From the NCBI GenBank assembly GCA_031267115.1, contig JAIRZS010000220.1, forward strand, positions 1 to 7,028: a stretch of 7,028 nt of DNA, in the 5' to 3' direction. This document shows positions 1 through 6,002 of the stretch, piece after piece; the stretch's first letter is position 1, and every line of letters begins with the position of its first letter. The position numbers and the translations under genes are program-made. The stretch is from Treponema sp. (GTDB lineage: Bacteria > Spirochaetota > Spirochaetia > Treponematales > Breznakiellaceae). The notes under the pieces were generated by a model. It was not told the DNA's origin. It saw nothing but the letters and a program-made list of their open reading frames with translations, and made no database searches.

Positions 1-375
1 GGGCGGCTCCTTTGTCCTATAATATATAGGGGTCTGAGTCGCTGTTTTGCTTTAACCGGAGGGGGAATTTTTAGAGAAAAGTGTATGCACATGGTACCAG
101 GCACCAAATTTCGAGGCATCAATACCAATACAGGGTTTCACCGCGAAGTTGAGGCATTAATACAGGGTTTCACCGCAAAGTCAAATCGAACCGAAGGTTC
201 GCAGTCGAATAAGTTTTGAATGAAAGGGAGGGGTCTGACCCCGGCTTGCGTTCAAAGCCAAAAAGGGAAAGAAGTTAAAGAGATTCTTCATTCTTTACTT
301 CTTGTACTTCTTGTACTTTTTCGACTTCGTGGTAAAACCTCCGAAGTTTTCGACTTTGCGGTATAGTGCCTGCAC
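1..375. other. Gene-poor left edge with short repeats
   Basis: I see no convincing gene here. One frame is open from the window edge to a TGA near 219, but it has no recognisable motif and runs through the repeats below, so I do not call it. Visible structure: a palindrome CCTATA-ata-TATAGG at 16-30; the string GGTACCAGGCACC near 93-105, of a kind I associate with the surroundings of IS200/Y1-type transposase genes in many bacteria (recalled knowledge, weak); a small hairpin CGAACC-gaa-GGTTCG at 187-201; a palindrome GGGGTC-t-GACCCC at 230-242; and a short tandem CTTCTTGTA doublet around 298-315. Confidence 0.5.
113..181 (+). repeat. Two-copy direct repeat (AATACAGGGTTTCACCGC core)
   Basis: A 23-base unit, AATACAGGGTTTCACCGC followed by (G/A)AAGT, occurs at 127-149 and again at 159-181, offset by 32 bases. 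Both copies are preceded by GAGGCAT (113 and 151). The first copy has six extra bases between GAGGCAT and the core. A related inverted motif (reverse complement TTTTACCACGAAGT) lies at 324-337. Two units with no spacer diversity do not make a CRISPR array. This is more likely a short degenerate intergenic repeat. Confidence 0.75.
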
Positions 376-579
376 CAGCGGCATGGATGCCACTGTTTCC
401 ATTGCTATCCGCCGGCGGCGGATAGATGGAGTTTGCCGCAGGCAAACTCCGATGCCAAAATCCGGCAGGACGCCGGATTTTGGTACGCGCAAGGGATTAG
501 AGCGGTATCCTTTTTGCCGCAGGCAAAAAAGATACAAGCGTAAAGCCCGGTCCTGCCGCGCAGGCGGCAGGATGCGCCC
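376..579 (+). repeat. Composite hairpin repeat, copy A
   Basis: This is a string of perfect or near-perfect hairpins: CTATCCGCC/GGCGGATAG (405-425, 3-base loop), GGAGTTTGCC/GGCAAACTCC (428-450, loop gca), CCAAAATCCGGC/GCCGGATTTTGG (455-483, 5-base loop), a GTATC...GATAC stem capped by GCC-gca-GGC (505-535), and TCCTGCCGC/GCGGCAGGA (551-572). The last part, 485-579, is the core module: GCGCAAGGGATT, then the two final hairpins separated by AAAGCCCGGTCC, ending in GGATGCGCCC. The same order of blocks recurs in inverted orientation at 1773-2066, and the core module alone at 6282-6390. The element ends 8 bases from the alr stop codon, so its structures could also act on the alr transcript's 3' end. 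I see no long T-run that would make it a classical terminator. Confidence 0.85.
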
Positions 580-587
580 AAACTGCC

Positions 588-1724
588 TTAGTCCTGGTAG
601 ACTCGCGGGACCCGGTGGTTGATATTGCAGGTTATCTCGTAGGGGATGGTCCCTGTCCTTTCGGCGATGTCCGAGGCCCCGGCGGCGGAACCGCCGAAAA
701 TGGTAACTTCCTCCCAGCGGCCAATGTCCGTTTCCCTGCCAAGGCTGACCATGCACTGATCCATGCAGACCCGGCCCACAAGGGGGTAGAAGCTGTCCCG
801 TATACGCACCGAAAAGTCCGCCAGCGCCCTGGGGAGGCCGTCGGCGTAACCCAGGGGGATGGTGGCTATCCAGGTATCCTCGGGCGCGGTCCAGAGACGG
901 CCGTAAGAAACAGTTTCGCCTTTTTTTACTTTTTTGATAAACGCGATTTTCGACCGCAGTTCCATGACGGGCTTTATATCAAGGGGCTTTATACCGAGGG
1001 CGGCAGCGCCGGCGTCACCGGCTTTGCCGAGGGGCGAATAGCCGTACAGCACTATGCCGGGCCTTACCATGTCGAACCAGGAATCCTCGTGCAGAAGCAC
1101 GCCGCCGGAATTGGCCGCGTGGACAATGCCGGGATCGACCCCGGCCTGCCTGATGGCCGCCAGGGTTTTTCCAAACAGGGCAAGCTGCGTTTTGGTAAAG
1201 GCGATATCCGCCTCCGCCGTTGAATCGGCGACCGCCAGATGAGTGGCGGTCCCGGCATAGACGAGCGGGGCCTGCGACGCGGCAAATACGGCAAGATCGG
1301 CGGCGTCTTCCGGCGATACGCCGATGCGGCCCATACCCGTATCTACCTTGAGATGGACCTGAAGCCGCTTTCCCGCGCGGGCGGCGGCTTCGGCGGCCCC
1401 GGCGGCGGATTCCCTGTCGGAAACAAGGGGGCTAAGATCATTGGCCGCCATATCAAAAAGCTCATCCGGCTGGGGTGCGGAAAGGAGGATGATGGGGGCG
1501 TCTATACCCTGTTCCCGCAGCAGGATCCCCTCGTCAACCGTGGCGACGGCGAGATAGCGGACCCCGGCCTCCAGCGCGGCCTTGGCGGCCCGGACCGAGC
1601 CGTGGCCGTAAGCGTCCGCCTTTACCGCCATACAGACAAGCCGTTCCCCGCCTACCCTGCCGCGTACCGCCTGAATGTTTTGAACCAGCCGGCCCAGATG
1701 AACAATGGCCCTTGTCGCCCGCAT
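588..1724 (-). CDS. alr: Alanine racemase
   Basis: PLP-dependent cytoplasmic enzyme interconverting L- and D-alanine; D-alanine goes into peptidoglycan. It has 378 residues, normal for the family. The N-terminal barrel (about 5-225) carries the PLP-lysine motif AVKADAYGHG with Lys35 and Tyr39, then HLKVDTGMGRIG (124-135) and the RPGIVLYG strand (221-228). The C-terminal beta domain (about 245-375) has the second catalytic base Tyr274 in VSYG and the substrate-site segment GRVCMDQCM (317-325). All key residues are present, so it should be active. The ATG at 1724 is the only start that keeps the family's first strand (RAIVHLGRLVQNI); the next Met is residue 32. No Shine-Dalgarno precedes it. 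Instead a strong promoter ends 6 bases before the ATG. The gene lies downstream of xylA on the same strand but 348 bases away, with its own promoter, so it is probably a separate unit. Confidence 0.97.
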   Translation of the reverse strand: MRATRAIVHLGRLVQNIQAVRGRVGGERLVCMAVKADAYGHGSVRAAKAALEAGVRYLAVATVDEGILLREQGIDAPIILLSAPQPDELFDMAANDLSPLVSDRESAAGAAEAAARAGKRLQVHLKVDTGMGRIGVSPEDAADLAVFAASQAPLVYAGTATHLAVADSTAEADIAFTKTQLALFGKTLAAIRQAGVDPGIVHAANSGGVLLHEDSWFDMVRPGIVLYGYSPLGKAGDAGAAALGIKPLDIKPVMELRSKIAFIKKVKKGETVSYGRLWTAPEDTWIATIPLGYADGLPRALADFSVRIRDSFYPLVGRVCMDQCMVSLGRETDIGRWEEVTIFGGSAAGASDIAERTGTIPYEITCNINHRVPRVYQD

Positions 1725-1730
1725 AGGGCC

Positions 1731-1759
1731 ATTATAGTGAAAGGCAGGGGCAATGGCAA
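1731..1759 (-). promoter_or_regulatory. alr promoter (sigma-70 type), leaderless spacing
   Basis: On the minus strand, TTGCCA (1754-1759, 5 of 6 bases of the -35 consensus) is followed by exactly 17 bases and then TATAAT (1731-1736, perfect -10). Six bases separate the -10 from the alr ATG, so the usual start point (about 7 bases past the -10) falls on the A of the ATG. That predicts a leaderless alr mRNA, which fits the absence of a ribosome-binding site. The core repeat module ends 13 bases upstream of the -35. Confidence 0.8.
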
Positions 1760-1772
1760 CGAGCCGGAATTT

Positions 1773-2066
1773 GGGCGCATCCCCGGCTCTGCCGGGGACC
1801 GGGCTTTACGCTTGTATCTTTTTTGCCTGCGGCACAAAAGGATACCGCGTCAATCCCGTGCGCTGCTGTAAAACGGCATCCATGCCGTTTTACAGCTTTG
1901 AGTTTTTGCAAGGCAAAAACTCATGAATCGTTCCACCCGGCATCCCTGCCGGTTTGCCTGCGGCAAACTCCATCTATCCGCCAATAGCGGATAGCAATGG
2001 AAACAGCGGCGTCCCTGCCGCAGGACGGCATCCATGCCGGATTTTGGAATCGGAGTTTGCCGCAGG
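1773..2066 (-). repeat. Composite hairpin repeat, copy B (inverted relative to A)
   Basis: Read on the minus strand, it has the block order of copy A: GGCATGGATGCC, CTGTTTCCATTG, the CTATCCGC/GCGGATAG hairpin (1974-1994), ATGGAGTTTGCC with its GTTTGCC/GGCAAAC hairpin (1952-1968), a variable middle, then the core module 1773-1863 ending in GGATGCGCCC. The middle differs from copy A. It holds CCGGCA/TGCCGG (1937-1952), TGAGTTTTTGC/GCAAAAACTCA (1899-1923) and a very strong palindrome, GCTGTAAAACGGCAT and its complement, 15-base arms separated by 2 bases (1865-1896). The core again has GTATC...GATAC and a CCCCGGC/GCCGGGG hairpin around AAAGCCCGGTCC. The element fills nearly all of the gap between xylA (stop 2073) and the alr promoter. 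Confidence 0.85.
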
Positions 2067-2072
2067 TATCGC

Positions 2073-3422
2073 CTACAGGCCCAGGAGGTACTGGTTCAGA
2101 ATATTTTCCAGGTACTCCTGTTTGCCGCTGGTTATGCCGGTTTTACCGTAGCCCGAGGCATTGCCGATATTCGCGAGATCCTCGAAGGAAAGCTCCCCGA
2201 CCGCAAACTTCGCCCCGGCCCCGGTATTGTAAGAACTGTAGCGCTTTTTGACAAAACCGGGGATTTTCCCGTCGGTAATGATGCGCTGGGCGATTTCCAG
2301 GCCAGCGGCAAAAGTATCCATACCGCCGATATGGGCCAGGAAAAGGTCAGCGGGATCAACAGAGTTCCGGCGTATCTTGGCGTCGAAGTTAAGGCCGCCA
2401 GTGGTAAAGCCGCCGGCCCGGAGGATGGCGTACATGGCCAGGGCGGTCTCGTAATAGTTCGAGGGGAACTGATCGGTGTCCCAGCCGTTCCTTGGCTCGC
2501 CGCGGTTAGCGTCTACGGAACCGAAAAGGCCGGCGGCGGCGGCTGTTTCCAGTTCGTGGCAGAAATCGTGCCCGGCAAGCTCGGCGTGGTTGGCCTCGAT
2601 GTTCAGGCGGAAGTCCTTGTCCAGGCCGTAATGGCGCAGGAAGCCGATCACTGTTTCGGTGTCGTAGTCGTACTGGTGTTTGGTGGGTTCCATGGGCTTT
2701 GGCTCGATGTAGAAGGCGCCTTTAAAGCCCTGCTTGCGGGCATAGTCCCGGGCCGCGGCCAGGAATTTGGCAAGGTGGTCTTTTTCGCGTTTCAGATCCG
2801 TGTTGAGGAGGCTCATATAGCCTTCGCGGCCTCCCCAGAATGTATAGCCCGCGCCTCCCAGCTCTATGGTAGCGTCAATAGCGGTCTTTACCTGGGACGC
2901 GGCCAGGGCAAGCACGCCGAATTCGGGGTTGGTAGCTGCGCCGTTCATAAAACGGGGGTGGGTAAAGAGATTTGCCGTTCCCCAGAGGAGTTTTACGCCC
3001 GTTGCCTTCTGGAGCTTTTTCGCCCTGGCAACCAGGGTAAAGAGCTTCTTCTCGCTTTCCGCCGGACTGTCCCCCTCGGGGGCCATGTCCCGGTCGTGGA
3101 AACAGTAAAAGTCCGCCCCCAGCTTGGTGATAAATTCAAAGGCGGCGTCCATCTTGTGCTCGGCCGCTTCCATCGAATCTTTGGCGTCCGCGATCCAGGG
3201 GTGGGGATGAGTGGCCGCCCCAAAAGGGTCGGTCCCGTCGGCGCAAAAGCTGTGCCAGTAAGCGACGGCAAAGCGCAGATGATCCTTCATCTTCTTCTTG
3301 CCGACTTTCTTTTCCGGATCGTAGTATTTAAAGGCTAAAGGATTATCGCTTTTTGGCCCCTCGTACTGGATCTTTGGAATTTTGGGAAAGTATTCTTTTT
3401 TCCCCGCATAGTAATCAGCCAT
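2073..3422 (-). CDS. xylA: Xylose isomerase
   Basis: Cytoplasmic, divalent-metal-dependent isomerase converting D-xylose to D-xylulose, the first step of xylose use. It has 449 residues, typical of the longer class II enzymes, which carry an N-terminal extension of this kind. It is a TIM barrel with all signatures visible: YWHSFCADGTDPFG (55-68), the catalytic pair His109/Asp112 in FHDRDMAPEG, LLWGTANLFTHPR (145-157), FWGGREGY (195-202), metal ligands Glu240 and catalytic Lys242 in IEPKPMEPTKHQYD, Glu276/His279 in NIEANHAELAGHDF, Asp304 in SVDANRG, Asp315/Asp317 in WDTDQFP, and Asp347 in GGLNFDAK. The start is set by an excellent ribosome-binding site, AAGGAGGT (3427-3434), 4 bases before the ATG. 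xylB lies upstream on the same strand, with a 172-bp MITE-like element between them; xylA may be cotranscribed through it or need its own promoter. No clear promoter is visible in the gap. Confidence 0.98.
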   Translation of the reverse strand: MADYYAGKKEYFPKIPKIQYEGPKSDNPLAFKYYDPEKKVGKKKMKDHLRFAVAYWHSFCADGTDPFGAATHPHPWIADAKDSMEAAEHKMDAAFEFITKLGADFYCFHDRDMAPEGDSPAESEKKLFTLVARAKKLQKATGVKLLWGTANLFTHPRFMNGAATNPEFGVLALAASQVKTAIDATIELGGAGYTFWGGREGYMSLLNTDLKREKDHLAKFLAAARDYARKQGFKGAFYIEPKPMEPTKHQYDYDTETVIGFLRHYGLDKDFRLNIEANHAELAGHDFCHELETAAAAGLFGSVDANRGEPRNGWDTDQFPSNYYETALAMYAILRAGGFTTGGLNFDAKIRRNSVDPADLFLAHIGGMDTFAAGLEIAQRIITDGKIPGFVKKRYSSYNTGAGAKFAVGELSFEDLANIGNASGYGKTGITSGKQEYLENILNQYLLGL

Positions 3423-3426
3423 GATT

Positions 3427-3434
3427 ACCTCCTT
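3427..3434 (-). promoter_or_regulatory. xylA ribosome-binding site
   Basis: AAGGAGGT on the minus strand, 4 bases upstream of the xylA ATG, is a near-perfect anti-16S match. Only 5 bases separate it from the inner end of the MITE-like element (3440), so the insertion spared it. Confidence 0.85.
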
Positions 3435-3439
3435 TTCTA

Positions 3440-3611
3440 GTAAAATTCAGTCGGGGGGCTAAAGCCCCCACTCCGCAAAAAGTCTTGACAAGACTTTTTG
3501 CCATATCGGTTGAACGAGGGGGTCTGACCCCCCTCCGCGCGAAAAAAACTACCATTTTTTTCGCGCTACCCCCGCTTGGCAATTATTGGCAGATGTAGAC
3601 TGAATAGTTAC
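3440..3611. mobile_element. MITE-like element, copy 1 (xylB-xylA gap)
   Basis: A 172-bp element with imperfect terminal inverted repeats: GTAAAATTCAGTC at 3440-3452, and GACTGAATAGTTAC at 3598-3611, whose complement is GTAACTATTCAGTC. The flanking 8-mers CTTTTCTA (3432-3439) and CTTTTTAT (3612-3619) agree at their first five bases, a possible decayed target duplication. It contains no ORF. Inside are four strong palindromes: GGGGGCT/AGCCCCC (3454-3469), GCAAAAAGTCTTG/CAAGACTTTTTGC (3475-3501), GGGGGTC/GACCCCC (3518-3532) and GCGCGAAAAAAA/TTTTTTTCGCGC (3537-3566). The segments TTGAACGAGGGGGTCTG and CCGCTTGGCAATTATTGGCA also occur, slightly diverged, in the element at 6003-6119. GTAA ends with 8-bp duplications recall the IS66 family (inference). 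The element ends exactly 8 bases from the xylB stop codon. Confidence 0.75.
3537..3566. terminator. Strong hairpin, possible attenuator between xylB and xylA
   Basis: GCGCG plus seven A, a 6-base loop, then seven T plus CGCGC: a perfect 12-bp stem whose T tract is inside the stem rather than after it. It lies within the MITE-like element, 53 bases past the xylB stop in the direction of transcription. It could reduce read-through from xylB into xylA or block 3' exonucleases. It lacks the usual GC stem followed by a free U run, so calling it an intrinsic terminator is uncertain. Confidence 0.35.
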
Positions 3612-3619
3612 CTTTTTAT

Positions 3620-5110
3620 TTATAAATTATAAAGGGGGCTTAAAGCCCCGAGATACCGCAAGTATTCCCGGTATGCCTTCCCGTAGGCAAGAACCGAGGC
3701 GGGATCGGGATTGACCGTACCCCCTCCCTCCAGGGCGACATGGGCGTCTACCAGGCTTTCTATCGACGCGCCGGAACCGGCCTGGTTTTCCAGGACCCAC
3801 AGCGCCTGCAGCGCCCCGCCCATGGCGGCGGCTTCCTCGCCCGCCGGGACGCGTACCGGGAGGTCCATTACATTTGCCGCGATGCTTTGCCAGAGCGGGC
3901 TTTTCGCGCCGCCGCCGGTAAGCCGTATTTCCTTTGCTTTGTAGTCCAGTTCGTTAAAACCCTCAAGCCCTATTCTCATGCCGAAGATCGCCGCTTCCAG
4001 CGCGGCCCGCGCGATATTTTCCCGCTTAAAGTTCGCCGCGCTGATCCCGCTCAGGCTGGCCCTGCCGTTGGGAAGGTTGGGGGTCCGCTCGCCGTTGAAG
4101 AAGGGCAGCACCACAAGGCCGTCGGCGCCTATGGGGGCCTTTGCGGCTTCCCCGTCAAAGGACCTGACATCCAGGCCGAAAAGGCCGCGGAATTCCTCGC
4201 TGGCGACGGTACAGTTCATTGTACAGAGCAGGGGAAGCCAGCCGTTTGTGGAAGAACAAAAGGCGGCGAGGTTGCCCGCGGGATCGATGACAGGCGAATT
4301 GGAAAAACCGAAAAGCGTGCCGGAAGTTCCCAGGCTCATGGTAAGGGAGCCGTCGCGGACAGCCCCGGTGCCGATGGCGCTCATCATGTTGTCGCCGCCC
4401 CCGGCGGCGACCAAAGCGCCCTGGGGTATGCCGAATTTCGCCGCCGCCTCTGCGGAAACTACCCCCGTCGCCTGATCCGAAGAATGAAGCCCGGGAAGAC
4501 AGCCGATTACCGAAGGATCGATGAGTCCGGCCGCGAAGGCGGACCATTCCCGTTTGCGGACATCGAACAGGGCGGTCCCCGAAGCGTCGCCGTATTCGGC
4601 GCTGTATTTGCCGGTCAGGAGGAAGTTGATGTAATCATGGGGAAGGAGTATGTGCCGGAGCCTGGCAAACGCTTCGGGCCTATGGTTCTTGAGCCATTGT
4701 ACCTTGGGCGCGGTATAGCCCGGCCTCATGGGAAGCCCGGTCTGGGCGATAAGCGCGGCTTCGCCTCCCGCGGCGGCGGTAAGCTGTTCGCATTCCGGGG
4801 CGGTAGCGGTATCGCACCAGAGCTTTACGTTGTAGAGGGCCTTTCCCCCGGCGTCCAGGGGGACCAGGCTGTGCTGGTGGCCCGAAACCCCGATGGCGGC
4901 GACGGTCTTGCGCAGTTCCGCGTCAATCCCGGCAAAGCTTTTAAACAGGGCCTCGTCGTACCATTCGGCCTTTTGTTCGCGGGTCCCGTCGTTCAGGGCA
5001 ATCATGTCTACCGGGGTTTGGGAACGGGCCAGGACCGCCCTGTTCTCAAAATCGTAGACGACTACCTTGCAGCTCTGAGTCCCCAGATCAATTCCACAAA
5101 CAGTTTTCAT
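3620..5110 (-). CDS. xylB: Xylulokinase
   Basis: FGGY-family sugar kinase that phosphorylates D-xylulose with ATP to D-xylulose 5-phosphate, acting directly after XylA in the cytoplasm. It has 496 residues, normal for the family. The N-terminal ATPase lobe starts with GIDLGTQSCK (6-15; Asp8 and the phosphate-1 loop), then GVSGHQHSLVPLD (74-86, sugar site) and LWCDTATAPECEQL (97-110). The catalytic base is Asp240 in GGGDNMMSAIGTG. The C-terminal lobe has SLGTSGTLFG (259-268, phosphate 2), PFFNGERTPN (336-345) and LTGGGAKSPLWQSIAANV (397-414, adenosine site). Pairing with xylA argues for xylulokinase over glycerol or gluconate kinase relatives. The ATG is supported by GGAGAGG (5116-5122) 5 bases upstream. 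CATAAT at 5129-5134 could be a -10, but no matching -35 is visible. Confidence 0.95.
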   Translation of the reverse strand: MKTVCGIDLGTQSCKVVVYDFENRAVLARSQTPVDMIALNDGTREQKAEWYDEALFKSFAGIDAELRKTVAAIGVSGHQHSLVPLDAGGKALYNVKLWCDTATAPECEQLTAAAGGEAALIAQTGLPMRPGYTAPKVQWLKNHRPEAFARLRHILLPHDYINFLLTGKYSAEYGDASGTALFDVRKREWSAFAAGLIDPSVIGCLPGLHSSDQATGVVSAEAAAKFGIPQGALVAAGGGDNMMSAIGTGAVRDGSLTMSLGTSGTLFGFSNSPVIDPAGNLAAFCSSTNGWLPLLCTMNCTVASEEFRGLFGLDVRSFDGEAAKAPIGADGLVVLPFFNGERTPNLPNGRASLSGISAANFKRENIARAALEAAIFGMRIGLEGFNELDYKAKEIRLTGGGAKSPLWQSIAANVMDLPVRVPAGEEAAAMGGALQALWVLENQAGSGASIESLVDAHVALEGGGTVNPDPASVLAYGKAYREYLRYLGALSPLYNL

Positions 5111-5141
5111 AGCAGCCTCTCCGCATGTATTATGGGTATCT

Positions 5142-5287
5142 GAGCCTGTTCCAAAACCCGGTTGGTTTTGGCCAGGCTCTTGGAAAAACCGGCCAAAAGC
5201 CCGGTTTTTCCCCTAAATCTAAGGAAGCTGTTCCAAAAACTGAAGTTTTGGAACAGCCTCATCTTGCAAAACTTTAGTTTGCAAGAT
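5142..5287. repeat. Four consecutive hairpins upstream of xylB
   Basis: In order: GAGCCTG...CAGGCTC enclosing CCAAAACC/GGTTTTGG (5142-5179); GGAAAAACCGG/CCGGTTTTTCC with an 8-base loop (5182-5211); GCTGTTCCAAAA/TTTTGGAACAGC with a 7-base loop (5227-5257); ATCTTGCAAA/TTTGCAAGAT with a 7-base loop (5261-5287). The first and third share CTGTTCCAAAA, so they look related. The array fills the 215-base gap between the regulator stop and the xylB start, and would be transcribed if the two genes share an mRNA. Confidence 0.8.
5182..5211. terminator. Possible bidirectional terminator after the regulator gene
   Basis: An 11-bp perfect stem (GGAAAAACCGG and its complement) with an 8-base loop. If only the CCGG core pairs, each strand has an A run before and a T run of five after the GC-rich stem, as in bidirectional intrinsic terminators. 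It lies 115 bases beyond the regulator's stop in the direction of its transcription and 72 bases before xylB. Confidence 0.4.
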
Positions 5288-5325
5288 ACCCGCTTGCCGC
5301 ATATATTCTACATCAGAATATTATT

Positions 5326-5997
5326 TTATACGAGAGCTTTTTTGATCACCTTCCACTCATTATTGGTAATTCCGGCACGCTGAACGTAGAGGGCTATTTC
5401 GGTACGGTTGCGCAGGCCGGTTTTCCGGAGCAGCCCCGAAATATAGTTGCGGATGGTTCCGTCTTTTAACCGGAGTTCCGCGGCAATCTCTTTACTGGAA
5501 AGCCCCTTGCCCAGGCGGGCCAGGAGATCCATTTCTTTTCGTGTTATTTTTACGTCCGGCCCCTGATTCAGGTACACCCGTTCCCCGGGAGAATCCCCGA
5601 AAACCTGCGAAGCTGTTTCGGGCTCCATCAAAGTGCCGCCCAGGTGTACCCAGCGGATAGCCGGAACAAGCTCCGTGTCGCTGCCTTTAAGCAGATACCC
5701 CGCCGCGCCGTTGACGACGGAATCGAGAACCGCACGGCTGCCGCGGGAATTGGCAAGCACGATTACTTTGGTATCCGGCGACCAGCGCTTTAAAGCTAAA
5801 ACCATTCCCGGACAATCAAAAACAAGCGGGTCCTCTTCGACCAGCGCGATATCGGGCTTGGATGAATGGACAAAATTGAGCGCGTTATACGCGTCCCTGT
5901 CCAGTCCCGAGACATCAAACTCCGGCCACTGCTGGAGGATGCTGCAGAGTCTTGCCCGTTCCCCTGCGTTCCCGGATACAACCGTAATGTAAACCAT
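5326..5997 (-). CDS. LuxR/NarL-type response regulator with degenerate receiver domain
   Basis: A 223-residue DNA-binding regulator. Residues 1-120 have the receiver-domain pattern (VYITVVSGNAGERARL at strand 1 and helix 1; KPDIALVEEDP at strand 3; TKVIVLANSRG at strand 4; GAAGYLLKGS at strand 5). Residues about 149-210 form a LuxR/GerE helix-turn-helix: ITRKEMDLLARLGKGLSSKEIAAELRLKDGTIRNYISGLLRKTGLRNRTEIALY. The receiver lacks the normal active site: the acidic pair is replaced by Ser8-Gly9-Asn10, the phospho-accepting Asp by Glu54, and the switch Thr/Ser by Ala82; Lys104 remains. It is probably not phosphorylated, or constitutively set. The ATG is chosen because strand 1 starts immediately; no ribosome-binding site precedes it, and an in-frame TAA lies four codons upstream inside the MITE-like element. 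It lies upstream of xylB on the same strand; its targets are unknown. No cognate sensor kinase is in the window. Confidence 0.9.
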   Translation of the reverse strand: MVYITVVSGNAGERARLCSILQQWPEFDVSGLDRDAYNALNFVHSSKPDIALVEEDPLVFDCPGMVLALKRWSPDTKVIVLANSRGSRAVLDSVVNGAAGYLLKGSDTELVPAIRWVHLGGTLMEPETASQVFGDSPGERVYLNQGPDVKITRKEMDLLARLGKGLSSKEIAAELRLKDGTIRNYISGLLRKTGLRNRTEIALYVQRAGITNNEWKVIKKALV

Positions 5998-6002
5998 AGT
6001 TT

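Noticed and set aside
113..181. Possible CRISPR array
   Set aside because: Only two repeats, nearly adjacent, with no distinct spacers and no cas genes.
85..219. Short plus-strand ORF starting at ATG 85
   Set aside because: About 44 codons, no ribosome-binding site, and composed largely of the direct repeats at 113-181.
295..756. Minus-strand ORF overlapping the alr 3' end and ending in a Lys/Tyr-rich tail
   Set aside because: It reads through the alr coding region in another frame and then through the hairpin repeat; the SKKYKKYKK tail is a translation of the simple repeat at 298-335.
2034..3338. Long plus-strand ORF (about 430 codons) opposite xylA
   Set aside because: It lies fully antisense to xylA, which has every catalytic residue and an ideal ribosome-binding site. 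The antisense protein shows no family motif, and long antisense frames are common in GC-rich genes with biased third positions.
3740..5143. Long plus-strand ORF (about 465 codons) opposite xylB
   Set aside because: Antisense shadow of xylB, no recognisable domain, no ribosome-binding site.
588..5997. Single regulator-xylB-xylA-alr operon
   Set aside because: Gaps of about 200-350 bases are filled with strong hairpins and alr has its own strong promoter, so one transcript is not supported. xylB-xylA cotranscription remains possible.
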